A stretch of DNA of 8,506 nt from the NCBI GenBank assembly GCA_905236145.1, contig CAJOOE010000160.1, forward strand, positions 1-8,506, in the 5' to 3' direction. Below, piece by piece: positions 1-5,947 of the stretch. The notes under the pieces are model-generated. The model was not told the DNA's origin. It saw only the letters and a list, made by a program, of their open reading frames with translations, and did no database searches. The DNA comes from an uncultured Selenomonadaceae bacterium. GTDB taxonomy: Bacteria > Bacillota > Negativicutes > Selenomonadales > Selenomonadaceae. The translations under genes were made by a program, and so were the position numbers. Numbering within the stretch: position 1 is the first letter of the stretch; every line of letters starts with the position of its first letter.

Positions 1-44
1 ATGAAAATTTTTCTGAAAGCTCAAGTCGGATTTCGTTGAGCTGT

Positions 45-74
45 TTGAAGAAATAATTTTGCGCGGACAATAAT
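45..74 (+). promoter_or_regulatory. Possible sigma-A-type promoter for the ahb operon
   Basis: TTGAAG at 45-50 (4 of 6 to TTGACA) is followed after 18 bases by AATAAT at 69-74 (5 of 6 to TATAAT). The transcript would start near 81, at the beginning of the heptamer repeat, about 50 bases before the ahbC start codon. In AT-rich sequence such matches also arise by chance, so this is tentative. Confidence 0.3.
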
Positions 75-78
75 TTTC

Positions 79-113
79 CTAAAAGCTAAAAGCTAGAAGC
101 TAAAAGCTCAAAA
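79..113 (+). repeat. 7-bp tandem repeat, consensus CTAAAAG
   Basis: Five consecutive heptamers lie in strict 7-bp register: CTAAAAG, CTAAAAG, CTAGAAG, CTAAAAG and a diverged CTCAAAA. The fourth copy ends 25 bases before the ahbC start, so the array sits in the probable 5' leader of the operon. Short heptamer arrays of this kind arise by replication slippage and are known as intergenic repeats in several bacterial groups. A regulatory role is possible but not shown by the sequence. Confidence 0.75.
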
Positions 114-131
114 CAAACGAGGTCAACACGA

Positions 132-1310
132 ATGATTAGCGTGACGAAATTGCTTTTTGCCGAAGATTATTTCGGCGACACTTTGCGTTACACCAAGGAC
201 GCGTACCGAATGCGAAACGGCGCGGCGACGGGTATCGGCCCGGTTGTCGTGTGGAATTCTACGCGAACTTGCAATTTGAAATGTCGGCATTGTTACATGG
301 ATTCGGATTCGCAAAAGTACAGCGACGAACTTTCGACCGACGAGGCGAAAAAATTTATCGACGACCTTGCCGACTTCAATGTCCCGGTTCTCTTGTTTTC
401 CGGCGGCGAACCTTTGATACGCCCGGATTTTTTTGAGCTTGCCGAATACGCGGCAAAAAAAAATGTTCGCCCGACTCTTTCGACAAACGGCACTTTAATC
501 ACCCGCGAAGTCGCAAAAAAAATTAAGGAAATCGGCGTGGGTTACGTCGGAATTTCTCTTGACGGATTGAGGGAAGTGAACGACAATTTTCGCGGCGTGG
601 AAGGGGCATACAACCTTGCCATGCATGGGATTGAAAATTGCGTTGCCGTCGGTCAGCGTGTCGGCTTGAGGTTTACAATCAACCGCCGGAATTTTGAGGA
701 ACTCGACAAAATTTTTGATTTTATAGAGGAAGAAAAAATTAACCGCGTCTGTTTTTATCATCTCGTCTATTCCGGACGCGGTCGCAAAATGACAAATGAA
801 GACATTACGCCGGAGGAATCGCGGGCGGCTATGGACACGATTATTCGTCGAACGAAAGATTTTGAGGAGCGGGGACTTGAGAAAGAAATTTTGACGGTTG
901 ACAACCACTGCGACGGCGTTTATATGTATTTGAAGGCTTTGAACGACGGCGACGAAAAACTTGCCGCTCAAATAAAAAAATATATTTCAATGAACGGCGG
1001 CAATCGTTCCGGAATTGCTTTCGGCGAAGTCGATCCGCTCGGCTTTGTCCACCCGGATCAATTCACTCAACACCATACTTTCGGCAACGTCCGCGAAAAA
1101 AAATTCGGCGAAATTTGGACGGATACAAAAAACAATCCCATTCTCGCCGGGCTGAAAAATCGCAAGCCGCTTTTGAAAGGGCGTTGCTCGAAATGTAAAT
1201 TTTTGGAAAACTGCAACGGAAATTTTCGGACGCGGGCAGAGGCGGTCACCGGAGATTTTTGGCAGTCGGATCCTTCCTGCTACCTGACCGACAAAGAAAT
1301 CGGTTTGTAA
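132..1310 (+). CDS. ahbC: AhbC/NirJ1-type radical SAM 12,18-didecarboxysiroheme deacetylase
   Basis: A 392-residue cytoplasmic radical SAM/SPASM enzyme. In the siroheme-dependent (alternative) heme pathway, AhbC removes the acetate side chains of 12,18-didecarboxysiroheme to give Fe-coproporphyrin III. Visible features are the SAM-cluster motif C47-x3-C51-x2-C54, GGEP at 91-94 (SAM binding), the STNGT segment at 117-121, ISLDG at 141-145, and a C-terminal SPASM-type cluster region with C352, C355, C361 and C383. The N-terminus (MISVTKLLFAEDYFGDTLRY) and the C-terminal CNGNFRTRAEAVTGDFW block are typical of the NirJ1 family, and the length is normal. The ATG is preceded by GAGGT at a good distance. 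It is the first gene of a tight operon with an HD-GYP gene (24-base gap) and ahbD. The related NirJ of heme d1 synthesis is the main alternative, but pairing with an AhbD-like partner and the absence of other nir genes favour AhbC. Confidence 0.86.
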   Translation: MISVTKLLFAEDYFGDTLRYTKDAYRMRNGAATGIGPVVVWNSTRTCNLKCRHCYMDSDSQKYSDELSTDEAKKFIDDLADFNVPVLLFSGGEPLIRPDFFELAEYAAKKNVRPTLSTNGTLITREVAKKIKEIGVGYVGISLDGLREVNDNFRGVEGAYNLAMHGIENCVAVGQRVGLRFTINRRNFEELDKIFDFIEEEKINRVCFYHLVYSGRGRKMTNEDITPEESRAAMDTIIRRTKDFEERGLEKEILTVDNHCDGVYMYLKALNDGDEKLAAQIKKYISMNGGNRSGIAFGEVDPLGFVHPDQFTQHHTFGNVREKKFGEIWTDTKNNPILAGLKNRKPLLKGRCSKCKFLENCNGNFRTRAEAVTGDFWQSDPSCYLTDKEIGL

Positions 1311-1334
1311 ATTTCGTTCTCGGAGGAAATAAAA

Positions 1335-2867
1335 ATGGAAAACTCGGAAGAAATTTTTACGACGGGCGACAAATGCCGGAAAAGATCAACGCGGACAAAT
1401 ATGCTCATAATGTTGACGCTTGTACTTTTCGGATTCGGATTTGCCGCCGCCGCGATAAGTTACGGCGTTTATATGGATGCCTCGATCGAACAGCATAAAA
1501 GATTGGGAATCGGTACGGCAAACCTTGTCGCTGCCGGCATAGACACGGAACTTGTCAACGAATATTTGGAGAAAGCCGGAAAAGTCGAAGGCTATGAGGA
1601 AACAAAAAACCGGCTCTACGATATTCGCGACAGTTCGCCGGACATTAAATTTGTCTACGTCTACAAAATTATGGAGGACGGTTGTCACGTCGTTTTCGAT
1701 TTGGACACGGAAGATTTTGAAGGAAATGAACCGGGAACGATTCAGGAATTTGACGAGTCTTTCAAAAAATATTTGCCCTCTCTTTTGAAAGGCGAAGAAA
1801 TTGAGCCGATAATAACCGACGACACTTACGGCTGGTTACTTACGATTTACACGCCGATCAAAAATTCCGCCGGCGTAACCGAATGTTATGCGGCAGTCGA
1901 TATTTCAATGGACGAACTCCGGAAACAATCGAACGAATATTTAAAGAAACTTGCAATAATTTATCTCGGAATTTTCGTCGTAATATTTTTGATTTCGGGT
2001 TATTTCCTCAATAACAATTTGATTCAGCCGATAAATAAAATGGCACATTTCGCCGGGATTTTCGCCTACAACAACGAAGAGGTCATGGAGAAAAATTTGG
2101 CGAAAATTCGCGATCTCAAAATTCAAACCGGCGACGAAATCGAAAATCTTTATCGGGCTTTCATAAAGATGACGGAGGACAGTATTCGATACACTAAGGA
2201 CGTAAAAGCAAAGAACGAAACAATTTCAAAAATGCAAAATGCTTTAATCGTCACTTTGGCGGATTTGGTCGAAAGTCGCGACGAAAATACCGGACAGCAT
2301 ATCAGGAAAACGGCGGCTTACGTCAAAATTATTTTGGACGAATTGAAGAAGGAAGGCGTTTACAAAGACCGGTTGACCGACGGATTTATCGAAAATGTTG
2401 TAAATTCCGCTCCTCTGCACGACGTGGGAAAAATTGCCGTCCCCGATTCAATTTTGAATAAGCCGGGCAAATTGACGAAAGAAGAATTTGACATAATGAA
2501 AACTCACACGACCGCCGGCGGGAAAATTTTGGACTCCATAATCCAAACCGTTCCCGATTCCGGGTATCTTTACGAGGCAAAAAATCTTGCGACTTATCAT
2601 CATGAGCGTTGGGACGGAAAAGGTTATCCGACCGGACTTGCCGGCGAAGCCATTCCCCTTTCCGCCCGCGTGATGGCGGTTGCCGACGTTTTTGACGCAC
2701 TCGTTTCAAAGAGAAGTTACAAAGACGGTTTCCCCTTCGACAAGGCTCTGAACATAATTTTGGAAGAAAGGGGAACGCATTTCGATCCGGTGCTTGTCGA
2801 TGCTTTCATGGCGGCAAAGGATAAAGTCTTGAAAGTTGCGACGGAATTTGAAGAAAATGAAAGGTGA
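1335..2867 (+). CDS. Membrane sensor HD-GYP cyclic-di-GMP phosphodiesterase
   Basis: A 510-residue predicted inner-membrane signalling protein that should hydrolyse cyclic-di-GMP. Domain order: a basic N-terminus, membrane segment about 22-45, an extracytoplasmic Cache-like sensor about 46-203 (ending with the typical GWLLTIYTPI...AAVDISMDEL block), membrane segment about 204-224, HAMP-like linker about 225-290, and HD-GYP domain about 300-500. The catalytic set is complete: E313, H322, H362-D363, K366, H391, H422-H423, the GYP loop DGKGYP at 427-432, and D451. An active phosphodiesterase is therefore expected. The start has a perfect GGAGG at 1322-1326, 8 bases upstream. The gene lies between ahbC (24-base gap) and ahbD (19-base gap), so all three are probably co-transcribed. 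This links heme synthesis to a sensed external signal, but the ligand cannot be read from the sequence. Confidence 0.88.
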   Translation: MENSEEIFTTGDKCRKRSTRTNMLIMLTLVLFGFGFAAAAISYGVYMDASIEQHKRLGIGTANLVAAGIDTELVNEYLEKAGKVEGYEETKNRLYDIRDSSPDIKFVYVYKIMEDGCHVVFDLDTEDFEGNEPGTIQEFDESFKKYLPSLLKGEEIEPIITDDTYGWLLTIYTPIKNSAGVTECYAAVDISMDELRKQSNEYLKKLAIIYLGIFVVIFLISGYFLNNNLIQPINKMAHFAGIFAYNNEEVMEKNLAKIRDLKIQTGDEIENLYRAFIKMTEDSIRYTKDVKAKNETISKMQNALIVTLADLVESRDENTGQHIRKTAAYVKIILDELKKEGVYKDRLTDGFIENVVNSAPLHDVGKIAVPDSILNKPGKLTKEEFDIMKTHTTAGGKILDSIIQTVPDSGYLYEAKNLATYHHERWDGKGYPTGLAGEAIPLSARVMAVADVFDALVSKRSYKDGFPFDKALNIILEERGTHFDPVLVDAFMAAKDKVLKVATEFEENER

Positions 2868-2886
2868 AAAAGGAGATTAAAAAATT

Positions 2887-3876
2887 TTGATTGTTTCATG
2901 GAATACGACAAATGCCTGCAATATGTATTGTGCTCATTGTTACAGAGATGCCGGTTGCAAGGCGGCAGAAGAACTTTCGACGGCTGAGGCAAAGGAACTT
3001 TTAAATCAAATTGCCCGTGCAGGATTTAAGATAATGATTTTTTCCGGCGGCGAACCTTTAATGCGTCCGGATATTTTGGAACTCGTGAAATATGCGGCAA
3101 GTTTGAATTTGATCCCGGTTTTCGGGACAAACGGGACTTTGATAACGCCGGAGCTTGCAAAAGATTTAAAGTCGGCGGGAGCGAAGGGAATGGGAATTTC
3201 CCTTGACTCGATGGACAAAGAAAAGCATGACAAATTCAGAGCATTTCCGGGAGCGTGGGAAGGAGCCGTTCGCGGAATGAAAAATTGCCGGGACGCGGGA
3301 CTGCCCTTTCAAATTCATACGACGGTAATGGATTGGAACAGCGGCGAATTGGAAAAAATTACGGACTTTGCGGTTGAACTCGGAGCGAAGGCTCACCATT
3401 TTTTCTTTCTGGTTCCGACGGGCAGAGCGGCGACGATTGAAGAAGAATCTCTCCGGGCCGAAGAATACGAAAATGTTTTGACGCGAATAATGAAAAAACA
3501 GCAGGAAGTCGAAATAGAATTGAAACCGACCTGCGCACCGCAATTTTTGAGAATAGCGGACAGGCTCGGAATGAAAACAAGATTCAGACGCGGTTGCCTT
3601 GCCGGACTTTCATACTGCATAATCAGCCCTCGCGGAAAAGTTCAGCCGTGTGCTTATCTGAATATGGAACTCGGCGATGTCCGCAAAACTCCCTTTGACG
3701 AAATTTGGAAGTCAAACGAAGTCTTAAAAACTCTCCGGACTTTGGAATACAAAGGGAATTGCGGCATTTGCCGATACAAAAACAAATGCGGCGGTTGCCG
3801 GGCAAGAGCCGCCTGTTACAACGAAGGCGATTTTATGGAAGGCGAGCCTTGGTGCAATTACGTCGAAAAATTTTGA
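2887..3876 (+). CDS. ahbD: AhbD/NirJ2-type radical SAM heme synthase (Fe-coproporphyrin III decarboxylase)
   Basis: A 329-residue cytoplasmic radical SAM/SPASM enzyme. AhbD converts the two propionates at positions 2 and 4 of Fe-coproporphyrin III to vinyls, giving heme b, the last step of the siroheme-dependent route. Visible features are C11-x3-C15-x2-C18, GGEP at 54-57, GTNGT at 80-84, ISLDS at 104-108, and a Cys-rich C-terminal SPASM region (C237, C244, C255, C292, C295, C301, C304, C310, C323). The opening MIVSWNTTNACNMYCAHCYRD matches the NirJ2 family. The start is TTG at 2887. An in-frame TAA at 2878-2880 leaves only ATT at 2884 as an upstream alternative. AGGAG at 2871-2875 is 11 bases from TTG but 8 from ATT, so the exact start is uncertain by one codon. 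It is the last gene of the operon and is followed by a hairpin terminator. Confidence 0.86.
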   Translation: MIVSWNTTNACNMYCAHCYRDAGCKAAEELSTAEAKELLNQIARAGFKIMIFSGGEPLMRPDILELVKYAASLNLIPVFGTNGTLITPELAKDLKSAGAKGMGISLDSMDKEKHDKFRAFPGAWEGAVRGMKNCRDAGLPFQIHTTVMDWNSGELEKITDFAVELGAKAHHFFFLVPTGRAATIEEESLRAEEYENVLTRIMKKQQEVEIELKPTCAPQFLRIADRLGMKTRFRRGCLAGLSYCIISPRGKVQPCAYLNMELGDVRKTPFDEIWKSNEVLKTLRTLEYKGNCGICRYKNKCGGCRARAACYNEGDFMEGEPWCNYVEKF

Positions 3877-3880
3877 AATA

Positions 3881-3935
3881 AAAAAATCCCGAACCGTATC
3901 GAAAAATTTTTGATAAGTGCAGGGATTTTTATTTT
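3881..3935 (+). terminator. Hairpin terminator after ahbD
   Basis: AAAAATCCC at 3882-3890 pairs perfectly with GGGATTTTT at 3922-3930, and the right arm runs into ATTTTA. The 31-base loop contains a second palindromic stem, TATC(G)AAAAA / TTTTT(G)ATA, at about 3897-3915. The structure starts 4 bases after the ahbD stop codon. The long A tract before and T tract after mean it could work from either side, though no minus-strand gene is seen. Its right arm overlaps a sigma-H-like promoter element for the next gene. Confidence 0.55.
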
Positions 3936-3946
3936 ATGCGTGGAAT
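3920..3946 (+). promoter_or_regulatory. Sigma-H-like promoter for the EAL gene
   Basis: The B. subtilis sigma-H consensus is RnAGGAwWW, then 11-12 bases, then RnnGAAT. Here CAGGGATTT at 3920-3928 is followed after exactly 11 bases by GTGGAAT at 3940-3946. The -10 element matches perfectly and the -35 element has two mismatches (C for R, G for A). The transcript would start near 3953, about 46 bases before the TTG start of the next gene. The -35 element lies in the right arm of the ahbD terminator. A second candidate with the same spacing lies at 7834-7860, which raises confidence. Confidence 0.45.
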
Positions 3947-3998
3947 AACGAAAAAAAATTTTACAAAGAAATTTTGTTTGACGGGAGGCGATTGAGTT

Positions 3999-5744
3999 TT
4001 GGATTCGGAGAAAAGTTTGCCGATACTTTTGACGGCTGACGAAAATGAAAACGAGTGCAACTTGTTGAATAAAGTTTTCGGCGACGAATTTGAAGTCGTT
4101 TCCGTCACCAACGGTTTGGATTGCATTGATTTTGTCGAAAAGAATAAGGTTGCCGTCGTTCTGGTGTCTTTAAAATTGCCGGTAATGGACGGCTTTGAAG
4201 TTTTAAACGTGATTGCAAAGGACAGCCGCTTTGCCGATGTGCCGGTTATTGTCATAACCGACCGGGAAGATTCGGAAGGCGAGGCACGGGCCATGGAGAA
4301 CGGTGCTGCAGAATTTTTGACCACGCCTTTAAACGAAACCGTTATAAAATATCGCGTTCACAATGTCCTTGCACGATACGAAAACGAGCGGAATAAAATC
4401 GAGCGGGCGGTAAAGGATTTGAAAATTTTTGAAATGCACCGGTCTTTGGAAATTGATTCTCTGACCGGACTCTACAACCGTCCGACTTTTTACAAGAAAG
4501 CCGCAAATTTGGTACAGGCTCACCCGGAAACGAAATATTACATAGTTTATCTGGACATCAGTTGTTTCAAGGCAATCAACGACCTGTTTCACATGGAAAC
4601 CGGCAATTTGATTTTAAAGACGGCGGCAAGCTACTTCATGAATAAAATAAATCCTCACGGCGGAATTTGCAGCCGGATAGAGGCGGATCACTTCGTCCTT
4701 TGCGTACCTCAGGAAAGTTTTGACCCGGACAAATTGATTGAAGGTCTTGACAACGCAATTCAGACTTTGGGAATAAGTCACAACATTTTATTTTTCGCCG
4801 GCATTTACCCCGTCAACAATGTTTACTTGCCGGCAGATCAAATGTGCGACCGGGCGAATATGGCTCTGAGGAAGGTAAAGGGAAATTATTTGACCCGCTA
4901 CGCTTACTATGATGCCGGAATGAGAGAACAGATGTTGCAGGAACAAATGATCGTTCGCGATATGAATTACGCTCTCAAAGACAATCAATTTACAATTTAC
5001 CTGCAGCCGGTTTACAGTTTGGCGAAAGATACCATTGTCAGTGCGGAGGCTCTTGTCCGCTGGTTTCATCCGGTCAACGGCATGATTTCTCCGGGAAAAT
5101 TTATTCCGGTCTTTGAGCGAAACGGCTTTATTGTAAAATTGGACAGATTCGTCTGGGAGGAAGTTTGTAAGTTTTTGCGTCGGCAACTTGACGAAGGCGT
5201 TGACATTATGCCGGTTTCCGTCAACGTATCCCGCTTAAACTTTTACAACCTCGATTTGCTGGAATTTTTGCCCGGACTTCTGGAAAAATACAATTTGGAA
5301 CCGGAAATGCTTAAATTGGAAGTGACGGAAAGTGCTTACACGGACAACCCGCAACAGCTTATTTCAATAACGCGAATGTTCCGGGAACGCGGCTTTTCCG
5401 TCCTGATGGACGATTTCGGCTCCGGATTTTCTTCACTGAATATGTTGAAGAATTTACCGATAGACGTTTTGAAAGTCGATATGGCATTTGTCCGGGAATT
5501 GGAAGAGTCGGACAGGGCAAGGACAATTTTGCGATTTGTCTTGGGACTCGCTCAAGATTTGGGAATGGGCGTTGTAATTGAAGGTGTGGAAACGCAGAAT
5601 CAATTAAACTACATTTCAAAACTCGGCAAGGTTGACATTCAGGGATATTTCTTCTCGCGACCCTTGCCGGTGGAAGATTTCAAAATTCTCTATAACAAAT
5701 ACAGTCTGAACAAAAACGAAAATGTAACAATCGAACGACGTTGA
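3999..5744 (+). CDS. EAL cyclic-di-GMP phosphodiesterase with degenerate REC and GGDEF domains
   Basis: A 581-residue soluble protein. The receiver-like domain (about 7-125) lacks the phospho-acceptor: the VVLVSLKLP segment has S57 where family members have Asp. The conserved Lys before Pro is T109, and the first residue of the acidic pair is A13, so normal phosphorylation is not expected. The GGDEF domain (about 148-305) keeps DSLTGLYNR, but its signature is EADHF (228-232) and no I-site RxxD is seen, so it should not make cyclic-di-GMP. The EAL domain (about 315-570) looks fully active: E350-A-L, N409, E441 and E444, D471-D472, K492, E528, E531 and Q548. A TTG start is forced by an in-frame TGA at 3993-3995, with GGAGG at 3984-3988 upstream. 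It is probably a single-gene unit. Its net role should be cyclic-di-GMP breakdown, with the dead domains acting as ligand sensors or dimerisation modules. Confidence 0.9.
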   Translation: MDSEKSLPILLTADENENECNLLNKVFGDEFEVVSVTNGLDCIDFVEKNKVAVVLVSLKLPVMDGFEVLNVIAKDSRFADVPVIVITDREDSEGEARAMENGAAEFLTTPLNETVIKYRVHNVLARYENERNKIERAVKDLKIFEMHRSLEIDSLTGLYNRPTFYKKAANLVQAHPETKYYIVYLDISCFKAINDLFHMETGNLILKTAASYFMNKINPHGGICSRIEADHFVLCVPQESFDPDKLIEGLDNAIQTLGISHNILFFAGIYPVNNVYLPADQMCDRANMALRKVKGNYLTRYAYYDAGMREQMLQEQMIVRDMNYALKDNQFTIYLQPVYSLAKDTIVSAEALVRWFHPVNGMISPGKFIPVFERNGFIVKLDRFVWEEVCKFLRRQLDEGVDIMPVSVNVSRLNFYNLDLLEFLPGLLEKYNLEPEMLKLEVTESAYTDNPQQLISITRMFRERGFSVLMDDFGSGFSSLNMLKNLPIDVLKVDMAFVRELEESDRARTILRFVLGLAQDLGMGVVIEGVETQNQLNYISKLGKVDIQGYFFSRPLPVEDFKILYNKYSLNKNENVTIERR

Positions 5745-5769
5745 TTAAAGTTTCGGCGTGTGAAAATTT

Positions 5770-5828
5770 TTTGAAACATTTTAAAAAAATCCGGACAAAC
5801 ACCGGTAACTGTGGTATTATGTTTCAAA
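5770..5828. repeat. 10-bp inverted repeat bracketing the MCP promoter
   Basis: TTTGAAACAT at 5770-5779 is the exact reverse complement of ATGTTTCAAA at 5819-5828, with 39 bases between. The pair encloses both promoter candidates for the chemotaxis gene. It could be a two-site operator allowing DNA looping, or a chance match in AT-rich DNA. Confidence 0.4.
5782..5808 (+). promoter_or_regulatory. Sigma-28 (FliA/SigD)-like promoter for the chemotaxis gene
   Basis: TAAA at 5782-5785 is followed after exactly 15 bases by ACCGGTAA at 5801-5808, which is 6 of 8 to the sigma-28 -10 consensus GCCGATAA. Chemoreceptor genes are standard members of the sigma-28 regulon, so the match fits the gene. An overlapping alternative is a housekeeping promoter: CGGACA at 5792-5797, 17 bases, then an extended -10 TGGTATTAT ending at 5820. 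Either would give a leader of roughly 120-130 bases before the ATG at 5948. Confidence 0.5.
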
Positions 5829-5947
5829 TTTATTTTTTAAACTTCATTGAGATCTTGCGGTTGACAATGACGGGTGCAGTATTGTCGTAAAATCTCCGGC
5901 ACATGGTGACGCAATTCAAGCCGCAGTAAAAGAAGGGGGAAAATTTA
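5829..5947 (+). other. Long 5' leader of the chemotaxis gene
   Basis: No gene with a proper start is seen. A 48-codon stop-free stretch in frame 1 (from 5851, reading through the MCP start) contains a protein-like run around VVKSPAHGDAIQAAVKEGG but lacks any ATG, GTG or TTG start, so it is not called. GACAAT at 5863-5868 and ATTGTC at 5881-5886 form a short inverted repeat. I compared the region with the conserved core of cyclic-di-GMP-I riboswitches and did not find the expected order of elements. The leader ends in a good ribosome binding site, AAGGGGGA at 5933-5940, 7 bases before the ATG. Confidence 0.4.

Larger units (their letters stand above)
1..131. other. Leader region upstream of ahbC
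   Basis: No complete gene is visible here. Frame 2 carries a protein-like stretch, KLKSDFVELFEEIILRGQ, ending in TAA at 71-73, but it is cut off by an in-frame TGA at 14-16 and has no start. It may be the eroded or frameshifted end of an upstream gene, or chance. An upstream gene could also end at TGA 2-4, TGA 37-39 or TAA 54-56, and the window does not decide between these. The rest holds a possible promoter, the 7-bp repeat and the ahbC ribosome binding site (CGAGGT at 118-123, 8 bases before the ATG). Confidence 0.4.

Noticed and set aside
79..113. CRISPR array
   Set aside because: The units are 7 bp with no spacers and no cas genes are present; it is a simple tandem repeat.
5750..5777. 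Terminator directly after the EAL gene (GTTTC / GAAAC with T run)
   Set aside because: The stem is only 4-5 AT-rich pairs and the T run falls inside the loop or overlaps an arm; too weak to call.
5791..5805. Hairpin CCGG-ACAAACA-CCGG with a T run on the minus strand, as a reverse terminator
   Set aside because: Only a 4-bp stem, no minus-strand gene to terminate, and the sequence is better explained as promoter elements.
5861..5893. Promoter starting at the perfect TTGACA at 5861-5866
   Set aside because: No acceptable -10 hexamer lies at 16-18 bases; TAAAAT at 5888 is 21 bases away and TATTGT at 5880 only 13. The upstream candidates fit better.
5860..5947. Cyclic-di-GMP riboswitch in the MCP leader (CTCCGG and GACGCA-like pieces)
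   Set aside because: The pieces are in the wrong order relative to the GEMM-I core, and the conserved tetraloop and receptor parts are missing.
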